A stretch of 64,000 bases of DNA from positions 1,860,001 to 1,924,000 of the forward strand of contig JANFAH010000008.1 in the NCBI GenBank assembly GCA_024663395.1, read 5' to 3'. The notes below the pieces were generated by a model. It was not told where the DNA came from and searched no databases. It saw nothing but the letters and a program-made list of their open reading frames with translations. The DNA is from Pisolithus tinctorius. Its lineage: Eukaryota; Basidiomycota; Agaricomycetes; Boletales; Pisolithaceae. Below are positions 46,392-59,123 of the stretch, one piece after another. The position numbers and the translations under genes were made by a program. The first letter of the stretch is position 1. Each line of letters opens with the position of its first letter.

Positions 46392-47090
46392 TCAAGATCG
46401 TGGTGCCTTTCCTTCCCCACCCTGGTGCTTCTGAGAGTGTACCACCAGTTCCGCGGTTTCTTCCCCCACTAGTCCGTTGATGAATTCATTGCGTTCTACT
46501 TTTCTGATGCTGCCACATTTTCGAAAGTCACTTGGATCCTCAGCCAGGACACTACCTGTCTGTGGCATCAGCAGATCCCATGCGAATATGCTGCGATTGC
46601 TGGAAACACGAATGGTTTTCAGTTGTAGCCTCTGGAACGTTGTTTTGCCCTCGCCGTACAGCATCTGCATGTTCACTCCAAACAATCCTGCAGCAGTGAA
46701 TATGCCTGATCGTCCACGCGTGTAGCCTTCCGGTCAGCTGCCCACAACATGATATACGCGATGCTGGGCGGCCGTCCCTCAAAACTTGACATGGAATTCT
46801 CGTTATTACCTCCGACGTGGGTACAAAGCGCCGCTTGTTTCCAATGGGCATCCCGTTTTTGTTGAAGAACTCGATTCGTTTCGGTGCGATGAGTTCCTGG
46901 AGTGTCCAACCTCGCACGAACCACTCCGACCACCATTGGAATTGCAAAACTTGTCGTGGTCACATATAGCCATCCCTGCTCGCAACTCTTAACAATCTTT
47001 TGGTTACCGTACCGTTGCCCGACTCCATCCCTCTTCCGTTCCTCGATCTTTATGAGCCCGACCATCTCTTGTAAGTGACCTCGATTTCCC
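46392..47090 (-). pseudogene. HET-domain protein, decayed paralog
   Basis: The minus strand retains pieces of the HET protein found intact at 57,157-58,446: VGLIKIEERKRDGV-QRYGNQKIVKSCEQ (about 47,060-46,980), WWSEWFVRGWTLQELIAPKR (about 46,930), SWAADRKATR-type sequence, GVNMQMLYGEGKTTFQRLQL and AEDPSDFRKCGSIRKVE (46,685-46,392). Frames change at least three times. The segment with the WLWIDTCCIDK motif is missing between SCEQ and WWSEWF, implying an internal deletion. Non-functional. Confidence 0.82.
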
Positions 47091-47390
47091 GGCGATGCAC
47101 TCTAAAGTTGGCGGTCGGCGGCACAGCGGACACGTGGCAGTGGTGTTCTCAGGCTGCCCACTTGATTGTGCCTGATCCTGTGGGGGTGGGGATCGAGACC
47201 AGGTGGAGCGACGACATTCGAATGACGCAACCTGTGTTACATAAACTAACACCTTCACTAGTATTTCGACTTCCATGCATATGTATACTTCTCGTACTTA
47301 GTACATTGTACCGATACATGTATGTATGACAACATAAAACGATAACTGGTTGCGCACCTACGCTATCGCCAACATTCCAACAGGAAAAAA
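47091..47390. other. Intergenic spacer
   Basis: Between the HET pseudogene and the end of the ornithine aminotransferase gene. Short ORFs only. Confidence 0.4.
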
Positions 47391-49674
<2,284 letters not shown>

Positions 49675-50003
49675 GGTTGTGCGAGATGATGTTCAACTTG
49701 TACTTGTGGTGAGTATTACACTAAAGTGTCAGTGACTTAGGTCGACGACGACGCTGGGGTGATCGTGGTAAGTCGGAAGGCTCCAACCCCGTGGAAAGCA
49801 CCGTTTGTATTTGGGCGGCCGTGGGGTTCTTTGTAGGCGATGGTCCGCCCGAATCCACCGCATGTTGCTAGCTTACGTCCAGCCCAGCCAAGTCAGAAGT
49901 ACCCATATGTCGTACAGCAGCATGTGGGTAGATATCGTTCGTACAGTAAGTATCAGGCAAACGTCATGAAATCTGAAACACGGAATAAATCACGCGTCAT
50001 ATA
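49675..50003. other. Intergenic spacer and probable CAR2 promoter
   Basis: Contains the region upstream of the ornithine aminotransferase start and the 3' flank of the DHHC gene. No further gene seen. Confidence 0.4.
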
Positions 50004-52015
50004 CTATCGTAGTTCGTCGGGCCATTCTTCTCGCCTGCTCCACCGACCCTGTGCATCAAAGCGAGGGTTCACCGGGTAGTTCGCCCCATCGTCAAGACAG
50101 TGTCCCACTGGCACTATTCACACTCGTCAGTACAACCCAGCACGATGGAAAGAGCAAGACTTACGGAACCACCACCACACGTTCTTACTCATCACCGCTT
50201 CCCAATTAGCTCGATGATTCCCCAACCACCAGATATTTCCCTCTTTCCCTATCCTCCCCCACTCCTGATCCCACCGTCGTCTCGTTCTCCGCTTCGCCCT
50301 GTAACACATGTTCCCTTATTAGTGACGAAACGAAACGCCCTCCTTGCTCTCTTACCCAAACTGCCACCACTGAAATTCGTGGGCCAATGCGGCTTGTTCA
50401 CGCTCCCTCATCGATTTTGCATACATGGACTCTACCGTTGTTTGGTTGTTCAGCGTGAGATGAACTTGTGTCATGAACAACCCAGTTACAAAGAACCCGA
50501 ACAAGCCAGCTCTGTCGGGAGCGTCGACGTCATTCACCGGTTGTCCGCGACCCCAAAGAATGACTTACAAGGCGATCGCAATGGGTATTTGCAGGTCAGA
50601 CGACACCTTCGCTTGATATATACGATAAAGACCCAAAAGACTCCCAAACGTCCACCAGCAGCCCACGGTTCCCCATAGGAGAAAATTGATAAAAAACTAT
50701 TTGCTATGAGCCAAGTATAACCTGAAGGATATGCACACTTACTTTCTGATTGAACGCTCCAACACACTGTCCGATCCCTAACCAAAGCTAAACGACGGAA
50801 GTTCTCTCAACGAAATGATCTGACACTTACAGGGACAATGATGGTCGTACCTCAGCACGCACTTTCGGAGACAACGTTAGTTCAGCTGCATGCTTATTGG
50901 AAGAGGGATTGTGTCTCCACTCACAGTTCCGCACGCTCGACAATGGTGCGTTCGGTACGGCTTCACTATCTTACACCGACTGCAATACCTGTTCTCGGGT
51001 AGCAGTATCGGCGTAGTTGGGGGACGCCTCGAGATCCCATTGGTGTTTCGACTTTGACCCGGCCCGAATCCGTTAGGTTCCCTACTTCGAGAGCGAGTAC
51101 TCCCGGTATTAATCGGGGGCAGAGCAATGTTGTCGGGCACGTAGGGTGCCTCAGGGTTAGCCAGCACGTCTCTTACACGTGCTTCTTCGGGGCTCCTGAC
51201 GGCGTTGGTACTAGCAATGTGGTGGCTAGAGTAGGCCGTCGCTTGCGAACCCCCCCTGTGATGACCGGTACTATGGTGTTGGGTATCGCGAGGAATGGTC
51301 GTCGCCCCCGCCGTCCTAGGAAGGACACTCTCGGAACGTCTTGATGATAACGAAGTTCGAAAGTCGCGTTGCAATGTAAAGCTTGATTGTGTCCTGGAAT
51401 CTTGTGTGTATTGGGCATGGTCTGACGTATACGTGTGAACTGTGGACACCTGATCATAGGGGACTCCACGTAGTTCAGACGTCATGGATGAAGGGTGGCG
51501 ATCGAGGTCATAAGTCGGTCGTTGTGTCTGGCTCGTAAACTGTGCAACCGGTCAGGGCAATTGAGGTTTGTCGAAGCATGAACCTACATCTCGGGCGACT
51601 CCCGGGGACGTAAAGACGACCTGAGTGACGGTGATGAGAAAATAGGGGTCAAACAGCGCAAATGTACATGTCATGCAGACCTTGGCGTAAGACCACAGAA
51701 TGAGCAGCAAGAGGGTTGAATAAATGACAAGGAATACAACTGTCCGAATAGTCCATGTCTTGTGGCGCAACCACTCGAAAAATGCGACAACTCACCTCCA
51801 ACAGGCAAACTAGCCGTTACCTCTCCATCTCTAGTGAGCATACTCTTACAGACTCTCCCGATGTACACATACGACACATATCCAGCGACAGCGAGGAAGA
51901 GTCCGATGGCAAGCTTGCGCACAATCCATGGCTGCGGTCTATTGACTCTTCGTTTGCGAGCTTCGACACGAGCGTCTTCGATGACCCCACAACACGTTCG
52001 GTCCCTAGATGCCAT
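50004..52015 (-). CDS. DHHC-type protein S-palmitoyltransferase
   Basis: Membrane enzyme that transfers palmitate to cysteines of target proteins. Start Met at 52,015 (MASRDRTCCGVIEDARVEAR). Two N-terminal membrane segments (KLAIGLFLAVAGYVSYVYIG; VVFLVIYSTLLLLILWSYAK), then FDPYFLITVTQVVFTSPG, a long Ser/Thr/Arg-rich cytosolic loop (about 51,480-51,000), the Cys-rich domain RYCSRCKIVKPYRTHHCRAC, CVLRYDHHCP (about 50,850) and LWLGIGQCVGAFNQK. Two more membrane segments follow (GRLGVFWVFIVYI; GFFVTGLFMTQVHLTL), then the TTxE motif NNQTTVES and a PaCCT-like NHRANWEAVM-NVWWW. It ends at 50,004 after YPVNPRFDAQGRWSRREE. At the intron after DHHCP the visible GT-AG pair leaves the frame one base out, so an unusual splice or a 1-bp change is possible. 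Confidence 0.87.
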
Positions 52016-52965
52016 CTACCCCAGTTATTCGTGAGCCCCCACCGTAGTGGCGTTGTAGGATCGAGGGTCCAGCTCGACTCGTGCTGGTGCGTCTCAACAG
52101 GTATTGCAGACGTCTCGCCGTACAACGTGTGCAGGTTCTTATTTTTTTCCCGTTCGTTGTACCCCTTCAAAATAGGATCTTGGTGCTGATCGAGGCAGGA
52201 TACGACAGCGGGAGAGTTAGAATTATGTAATCAGCACGCCAGACGCTCGGTTACATGTCTAATGCGGTCCCGACTGCAATATTACTGCTACCACGAGTCA
52301 TAAGGTATTGAGTGAAAGTGAAGTACTCCAATCGTGGATCTGTCTAGGAATGAATGATTCAGAAGCGTGACATACGAGTTGAATTTCAGCGTCATCCGGG
52401 GCCGGCTCACGACACTTGGACGCCGCTCGGCACTCCACATATGATGGTATCACCCCAGACGAAAGAAACCAGAAACCTTCGATCGGCTTTCCGACCGACT
52501 AACCTCTTGCGCTCCCAAGCTTGACATACTCGGCTGCAGCGCCCTATTTCTGCCAGGCGCTTGTTGAACATTGAACCTTGAAGCTTGAAGCACTGCTTGC
52601 ACTGCATATGAGACCCCGAATCGCGAAATTCCCTTCGGTGGAAGTCGGTTATACCATCGATCCGGAGTGCGCGCAGTGCCGTGCACTGCAAATCCCCCAC
52701 GGCGTAGCGCTAGCACTGTCGTCACCGCATAGCAAGGATTCCTATCAGTTATCTCGATGATCGCATACTTAGCCAGCTCGCCCCAGTACAGCAGATACTT
52801 AACCGAGCTTGTACCTCGCACAGAACTCCCGCATAGTTCCGATTCCACTTCCCCCACAGCAACCGTCTTACGTGCAAATATTATTCAGACATGCCAGCGA
52901 ACCGCAAAAGCAGTCGGTCATCTATCCCCCGCCCTTCACCCTATCCACATACCCTTCGCGAACAA
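52016..52965. other. Intergenic, no recognisable gene
   Basis: The longest minus ORF (52,857-52,450, 135 codons) has no family feature and is overlapped by others. Contains the promoters of the DHHC gene and of the GTPase gene that starts at 52,966. Confidence 0.4.
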
Positions 52966-53849
52966 ATGTCGTCAGTGAGCACACTGCGTGCACTAGTACC
53001 AACATCCGCAATTAGGCCCGACGATGTCGTTATCCTGTGCGTGCCGTTTCACTACGTTAACTCCATTTGGCTTCTACAACTCCCGTTGTGATAGCGTCAT
53101 AGGGAAAACAGGTTCCGGAATGAGCAATGTGAGTTGATGAAGATCGTCACCATCTATGTATAAGTTGTCACTCACTACGGATGTCATCTAGTTCATCAAC
53201 AAACTTACTGGAATGCAACCAGAAGATGGAGCGGGCGAACTTTTCTCCCGTACGAAAGGCATCTATGCATACGAAAGCTATCGCAATGGGCAGCGGTTCA
53301 TCTTCGTGGATACGCCAGGGTTCAACAACCAGAAGATACCGCAAAGTGAAGTGTTCGGAGCAATAACTAGATGGCTGAAGGAGACGTGCGCAATTTTTGT
53401 TAACTTACATTATAACATTTTCCTAACATCCAAGCAGGCACCAGCACGCTATTAAGCTTACGGGTGTGATATACACCCATAGCGTAATGGACGACCGCTT
53501 GTCCGCCACCGATATGCAAAGTTTCCAGTTAATTACTCGCTTGTGCGGAAACGAAGCAGCTGATCGCGTTCGGCTGGTTACGACTATGTGGGACCAAGTA
53601 GAACAGTCGATGGCTGAGGAGATGCAGAAGAAACTCGTCAGCGGACAGTGGCGGTCACTCATCAAAGCAGGGGCCCGTTCTGAGAGGTTCAACAATACCT
53701 CGGAAGCCGCCTGGAATATCGTACAAGGTTTGGGAAACACGAAGAAGACTCTTCTAATTCAGAAGGAGCCGGTCACTATCTGGCAAGTTTTCAATGTCTG
53801 CGTCAGTCTGTTGTCGCGTCCTGACCACTCACTGACAGCGGCCGGCTGA
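52966..53849 (+). CDS. P-loop GTPase-like (G domain) protein 1, P-loop Lys replaced by Met
   Basis: Start Met at 52,966 (MSSVSTLRALVPTSAIRPDD). Introns at 53,037-53,094, 53,129-53,191 and about 53,384-53,446 give a continuous frame. The G1 loop reads VIGKTGSGMSNFINKLTG, where the normal GxxxxGK(S/T) has Lys; here it is Met. The G3 motif is FVDTPGFN. Family blocks LTGVIYTHSV and NEAADRVRLVTTMWDQVEQS follow, then a helical tail (FNNTSEAAWNIVQGLGNTKK). The canonical G4 NKxD is replaced by TTMWD, as is usual in agaricomycete members of this family. The 3' end may be spliced onward to about 53,912. GTP hydrolysis is questionable without the Lys. Paralogs follow at 59,124, 60,638 and 63,610. Role unknown. 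Confidence 0.75.
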
Positions 53850-54350
53850 AACGGTGGCTCGGACACTCTCGAGTCGAGGGCTAGGAAATATGCGGATCGG
53901 AACAAGTTAGGGAAAGCCGGATCTGACTCGAAGCATCAATCACTGTGATCTTGGACACTATCGGCATGTTCTATGTTTACTGTTAACATTATCCCCCTTC
54001 CACTGGCTGGACTGTGCGCCTGGTCGTCACGAAAGGAGCTATTGCTATTCTGCTCCATGCCATGCTAGATCCGTGGATGGGACGAAAGTATATTATCGAC
54101 CTGGTAGATTCCATTATGTATGTTATGGCTCGCTTTTATTGTTCTAGGGTTTTGGATGTACATGTATATAGGGTTCGAATGCATATATACCCACCATGGC
54201 TAGAGGCCAGAATGGACTTAACGATAATATTACGGCCCAGTTGAGGATGCAACACTTCATCACTTGAAAGCACGCTTAAACCGTCGTGAACAAAAGCGCT
54301 GCTATCAGTGTTTCTTTTACACGTCGATTGACCTACTTATAACGAACATC
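53850..54350. other. Intergenic spacer
   Basis: About 500 bp between the GTPase and the next fragment. No gene seen. Confidence 0.4.
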
Positions 54351-54521
54351 CTATTTAGTCTCAACCAAAACCTCCTCGTCACGGGTCTTTTTCGCATGAC
54401 CATCGTACGGCGCACCCATCGCAGACAACGGATCGTGCACCGAGATGAGTTTCTTCATGTAGGTCTCTCGTGCAGGGAACGCGACAGAGGTGACGTAGCA
54501 TATCACGGATGCAACGATAAA
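54351..54521 (-). pseudogene. Possible C-terminal exon of a membrane transporter
   Basis: A minus-strand exon after an acceptor CATGCAG (54,522-54,528) reads FIVASVICYVTSVAFPARET, then YMKKLISVHDPLSAMGAPYD, and ends EEVLVETK. A last membrane helix, FPA motif and charged tail resemble the end of NCS1-type purine or pyrimidine permeases, but no upstream transporter exons are visible. Probably a fragment. The assignment is tentative. Confidence 0.28.
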
Positions 54522-54669
54522 CTGCATGATTACAAGGAGCGCGTGGTCAGCGAAAACGATCAATTTCCAACTCAAAACTGGTTTTCCCGTTCGTGACAAG
54601 AGAATGGAGGGAGGGAGAAACCGCAAGTGGAAGAAACTCACGCTGTACATCCACGGCCGGCATCGGTTC

Positions 54670-55661
54670 TCAATGATTCAGGGTCAACTCACGCTTCCCT
54701 TCCAACGATGCCACAGTACGGTCGAGATAAATAAGGACATTGAAATCGTTGGGAATCAATGCATATTCCTTTGGACTCGCCAGCTTGCGTTTCCTGCAAA
54801 CGACTTCAAGTATTTCCTACATGTACACACCCGCGGAACTGGTAAGAGGAACGCAAAGGGTGATATCAGCGCCGTATTCGAGATCTTTGGTCCGCAGGAA
54901 AACTTACACGGGTACGGTCGTCGAGATGTAACAAGCGTCAGCGATCTCTGCAACTCTGATACGCAAGAATATAGGTGCGTCCTGAGCAGAGGATAAACCA
55001 AGTGACGAGGATAAGAGTGGAGTCGTGCCAAGCAGCGTGCTCACTTCCGTCCCAGGAATAGAAGGCGATGCGAGCCCTGTAACAGGTAAAGCGCCCATTC
55101 CAGGAGCAGCAACGATTCGCAATGGATGACGCTGGTCCTTGCTCTCAAGCTGTCCGTTTTGTTGGACTAGGAGGCATATCAGTGTAAGCATTAATGGAGA
55201 AGGGGAACTGAGGCACTCTGAGTTAGAGTTACAGCTATGATTGCGAAGGCCTCAAAATGGAACACAGAGATCTTCTGAGTTCTGTCGAGTACTGCAAATG
55301 GAGAGTCGTCCCGAATGCTCTATCACAAGCATGAAGTCGCACGCACGCGGAAAACCTTCATCGACTTCTCCGCCATCCTCGGCAACACGCATCAGCCAAC
55401 CCACGACGGACAACTTTGGGTCGGTTTCACCAACCCCCTCGTTCAGCTTCGGCAGCCAGCCCTCTTCCCAATAACTCCACACTCAACAGTAGCATCTTTT
55501 CTGACCTTCACAAACTTAGCCTCGCCTTTTGGTTGGCGTGTGTGCGGGAAGAATACTTTGACATCCGTAACTGCACGAGTCTCTCCACAGCCCGGAACAG
55601 TAGCGTGCAACTGGCCGAAAGGGTTGGATGATCCCCCAGAAGAGGCGAGCGTTATGGTCAA
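54670..55661 (-). pseudogene. Sin1 (TORC2 subunit) pseudogene, CRIM and Ras-binding regions
   Basis: Minus-strand pieces: LASSGGSSNPFGQLHATVPG and VKVFFPHTRQPKG-KFVKVRKDATVE, then WSYWEEGWLPKLNEGVGE with SVVGWLMRVAEDGGEVDEGF (the CRIM domain, with a deletion and frame change between ATVE and WSYWEEGW at about 55,482). Then VQQNGQLESKDQRHPLRIVA, a Pro/Ser linker, FLRIRVAEIADACYISTTVP, and after an intron VYM-stop-EILEVVCRKRKLASP and NFNVLIYLDRTVASLEGKR-like Ras-binding sequence (NDFNVLIYLDRTVASLEGK). The TAG stands where homologs have a Gln codon. No N-terminus or PH domain is seen. It is a broken, partial duplicate; the functional gene should lie elsewhere. Confidence 0.78.
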
Positions 55662-57156
55662 GGCAGATAGTGGGATCTGATGTAAGTTTTTCGGATTACA
55701 GCTAACTACAGAACGATGCGCTTATGTGAATTTTGCTCGGATCTGGTCTATCGTTCTGCAGTTAGTTGTATCCCAGGCATCTGTTACTTACGAGGGAGTC
55801 AACTGTAGTAAGGCTTAGTAACTGGGGGGACCCATACGTCAAGGTCCCAGGTAGCTATACACGTTGACCTGACCAACGTTCATACCTGCGTTCAACATCG
55901 TTGTGTACCCGGCACTCGGTGTTTCGACAGCGGTTCAGCATTCCTTCGACCCACCCGTCACGTCTACCGGCTGTTGTCTCTCCTGCCGGGCCAGTCTATC
56001 ATCGGTCGTTCGGGACAGGGAACCATATCATTCAACGCGCTGCCTCCCGGACAATGCCACCCGTCGTTGAAGACCAGCAGATTTTTGGTCACAAATACCC
56101 TAATCCACCTTGTGAGGAGTATGCGGGAGCGAACGAGCACGTGTCGAGCCAGTGTCCGCCGTTAGCTTCACTAGTCACGGCTCCTTATATTGTTTATGTC
56201 TCTCTCGGGCAGCGTTGTCAATCCCACCACTATCCCTCTCAGCTAGCGGATACCCCAAAACCTCGTGTCAAACAGAGCCAGGGAAGTCTTTCTTCCGTGT
56301 TTACGCAGGCTTCTCCCCTTTGCTGCTCCGTACACTTATTATTCGGAGCGCACGATGCCATCCCCCAGTAATACGAAGCGTTATGCAAAGGAATTTCGCA
56401 GCAAGGGCAATCTGTGTCTGAGCGAAAGCCTCGTCATGTTTCATCTTTGATGTATTCGCATCTCCCGACCGATCATCGATGATCTTTGGCATGTCGAGTT
56501 ACCGTCTCACATCGTGACAATGCATCCTATCGCAAGGGAAGCGTGCCTTGAGCTGTGTTTTAGCGGACTAACGCGACGGCAATAGACATGTATATCCTCC
56601 CATGGCGTCACTGCTGTACTGCAAACCCTATGACCGTGATCGACTCCGCAATTTTGGATTTGACACACGTAGGTAGGACCCCTACAGAGTGCACTGATAT
56701 GATATTGCTACATTCAGTCGGGGCGCCGCCCTGCTGCTAAATGTACAACTTGTACAGCGTCAGTCAAACGATCGGCAAGGCACCAGCAGTATACCACGAA
56801 ATGTCAGGCGTGCATATCATGGTTGTTGGGCCAGCGGAGACACCATTGCAACTGGAGGGAATGGACGAAGGGGAGTTTTTGTCTATCTCTTTGCCTCGCG
56901 TTCTCGATAAGCTGTGTAAATATGACATTGAGCGTCCACCGGCTTTAGGTTACGTTGCCGTGGAATAGCCTCAAAGTTGGCACTCACGTCCAATGCTGTA
57001 TTCCCTTGTAGGGCTGTGACCAGCAACCAGCATCGGCCTCCCGCCTGCCTTTCGTTCTACGCTCGAAGGTGACCACCTGAAAGCATACCTTGTAGGCTCA
57101 AACATCTGGAAAGTATGTGTGATAACTAGTTGAAATGTTGAACTTTGTATTGACCT
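55662..57156. other. Region without a recognised gene
   Basis: Plus-strand ORFs at 55,901-56,371 (156 codons, Pro/Ser-rich, no family) and 56,741-56,968 (75 codons, with KAPAVYHEMSGVHIMVVGPA) are the only candidates. The second could be an upstream exon of the HET gene or a relic. I cannot support either as a gene. Confidence 0.35.
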
Positions 57157-58446
57157 GTGAGGAAGATAAAGTTACTAGACGTGAAAGCAGTTCTCGACCG
57201 CGAAAAGCACATCCAGCGGGCTGATCCCGAATGTCAAGTCCTGAAGGTGTCTGACGATGAAGTTACTCGTTATGCGATACTGTCGCACCGCTGGAGTGGC
57301 GACTCGGAGGTCACTTACGAAGAGATGACTGCGCTCATGAAGATGGAGAGGCGAAATAGGGACGAGGTCCGGCAGCGCAGCGGTTACCGAAAGATCATCG
57401 AGAGCTGTAAGCGAGCCAAGAAGGATGGCTACGAGTGGTTGTGGATCGATACCTGCTGCATCGACAAGCGTAGCAGTTCAGAGCTGTCGGAGGCCATTAA
57501 CTCGATGTACCGGTGGTACCAAAACGCACAGGTGTGCTATGCGTATCTTAACGACGTTGAGGAGTTGGTCTTCCCTACTCAACAAGATGATAGCAAGTTC
57601 CCCAAGTCCCACGGTTGGTCGGAGTGGTTTGTACGGGGCTGGACATTGCAGGAACTCATCGCACCGAAGCAAGTTGAATTTTTCAACAAGCACTGGAAAC
57701 CCATTGGCAACAAGCAGCGCCTTGCACTCACGTTGGAAGCCATCACAAAAATTCCACACGAAGTTTTGAGGGATGGCCTGGGTGCGAAGTGTCTCTGTAT
57801 CGCACAAATCATGTCGTGGGCTGCGGACCGGAAGACGACACGTGTGGAAGATCGGGCATATTCGCTGATGGGGTTGTTCGGAGTGAACATGCCCATGTTG
57901 TATGGAGAGGGCACAAAGGCATTTCGGCGTCTACAACTAGAAATCGTCCGGGAATCCAGCGATCATAGCATATTCGCATGGCACTCATCGGGTTCGCGGT
58001 CGGGTAGTGCTTTGGCAGAAGATCCTAGCGACTTCCGGTTTTGCGGCCACGTGAGAAAGGTGGAACCTGGCGACTTTGTCGATAAAGTAATAGAGGAGTA
58101 TATCGACGGCCCACAGCGCTTCCCCGGGTGGAGTAAATGGGCCTGCCGCCGGAAACTCGCAGCGGTGCGTGATGCTGGCACTGGACACTTCCAGAAGTTT
58201 CGCACATTCACTGTCAGCAATGTGGGTATTCAAGTGTGCTTGCCCGTCATCCCCCTTCCCGACTCTCAGCCACCCTGCTTCAGGGCTATACTGGCATGTA
58301 GCAACCATGACTCCAGTCTCATCACCATAAATTTGGTATCCTCTGGATTCAGCTACGACCGGACTGTCACTACGGACGCTCCCGCTCGGACGTATCCAGA
58401 GTTCTGGTCATTCTACCTTACTCATCATCTGAAGACGCCAATGTGA
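57157..58446 (+). CDS. HET-domain protein (HET-E-like), nearly intact
   Basis: An open frame of about 429 codons. Motifs of the fungal heterokaryon-incompatibility domain are all present: LLDVKAVLDREKHIQ, YAILSHRWSGDSEVTYEEM, KIIESCKRAKKDGYEWLWID, TCCIDKRSSSELSEAINSMY, WYQNAQVCYAYLNDVE, SEWFVRGWTLQELIAPKQVE, SWAADRKTTRVEDRAYSLMG and LFGVNMPMLYGEGTKAFRRL, followed by the family tail ALAEDPSDFRFCGHVRKVE. Such proteins can trigger cell death in vegetative incompatibility in other fungi. The frame begins at a GTG immediately after an in-frame TGA. Since fungal starts need ATG, the true first exon is probably upstream and spliced at an AG near 57,161, or the start was lost. No NACHT or WD repeat follows. 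Confidence 0.85.
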   Translation: MRKIKLLDVKAVLDREKHIQRADPECQVLKVSDDEVTRYAILSHRWSGDSEVTYEEMTALMKMERRNRDEVRQRSGYRKIIESCKRAKKDGYEWLWIDTCCIDKRSSSELSEAINSMYRWYQNAQVCYAYLNDVEELVFPTQQDDSKFPKSHGWSEWFVRGWTLQELIAPKQVEFFNKHWKPIGNKQRLALTLEAITKIPHEVLRDGLGAKCLCIAQIMSWAADRKTTRVEDRAYSLMGLFGVNMPMLYGEGTKAFRRLQLEIVRESSDHSIFAWHSSGSRSGSALAEDPSDFRFCGHVRKVEPGDFVDKVIEEYIDGPQRFPGWSKWACRRKLAAVRDAGTGHFQKFRTFTVSNVGIQVCLPVIPLPDSQPPCFRAILACSNHDSSLITINLVSSGFSYDRTVTTDAPARTYPEFWSFYLTHHLKTPM

Positions 58447-58720
58447 CAGGCTTCGGTTGTACATTCAACGACAAGCGTGCATTGTACCATGGATTTCTGG
58501 AGGCTCAGAGACTGCCAAGTTAGGGCATAAGGATGTTATCTAATGTTGGAATTTGATCAGAGTGTAGAATGTCAAGGAGAAAAACTTTCGAGTGGTGTTG
58601 ACTAGTAGTGACTACTTAAAAGTGCTACATATTTCTTTCTGGAAGGTGCAAAGAAGCCTAGACATCAGGTTGAGTGGGTACAAATAAAGTACCAATAGAA
58701 TGACATCAATGAAGAAGAGG
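58447..58720. other. Intergenic spacer
   Basis: No gene seen downstream of the HET gene. Confidence 0.4.
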
Positions 58721-58729
58721 GGACATCTA

Positions 58730-58850
58730 TGGCTACAGTCTCTCCACGGCCTGAGACAGTGGTGTGCAACTTGCTGAAAGGGTTGGATGATCCTCCAGAA
58801 GCGGAGAACATCGTGGTCAGGCAGATAGCGGCACGGCATGTAGGTTTTTC
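58730..58850 (-). pseudogene. Second Sin1 fragment
   Basis: The minus-strand sequence CTTCTGGAGGATCATCCAAC, then CCTTTCAGCAAGTTGCACAC, aligns over about 110 bp with the part of the Sin1 pseudogene at about 55,570-55,690 (LASSGGSSNPF region). Frames are broken. It probably comes from a local segmental duplication that also multiplied the GTPase genes. Confidence 0.65.
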
Positions 58851-59123
58851 GGATTAACAGGATTAAGTCTGCCCATTGCTCTACTTACAGCGTTTAAGTC
58901 ACGGGTCACCCCAAGAACGGAGGATTGCGAGACTATCAGATTATCCAGCGGTTCCAGTTGACGGTACCCAGCCATTGTGTGGACATTACGACGTAGGAGA
59001 GACTTGCATACATGTACGTTGCTTGAAGGTGCTTGTAAAATCACTGACGGAAATGTCCCCACACCCCACCCTGAACACGCACGAACAACGCGGCCCCTCC
59101 TACCAGTTTCCGCAGCCACCATT

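Noticed and set aside
52407..52857. 135-codon minus-strand ORF
   Set aside because: No domain, no supporting homologous motif, and no consistent splice pattern.
54150..54200. tRNA-like GGTTCGAAT box
   Set aside because: No matching acceptor and anticodon stems around it; chance occurrence.
55241..55680. Plus-strand ORFs over the Sin1 region
   Set aside because: Antisense to the recognisable Sin1 CRIM sequence.
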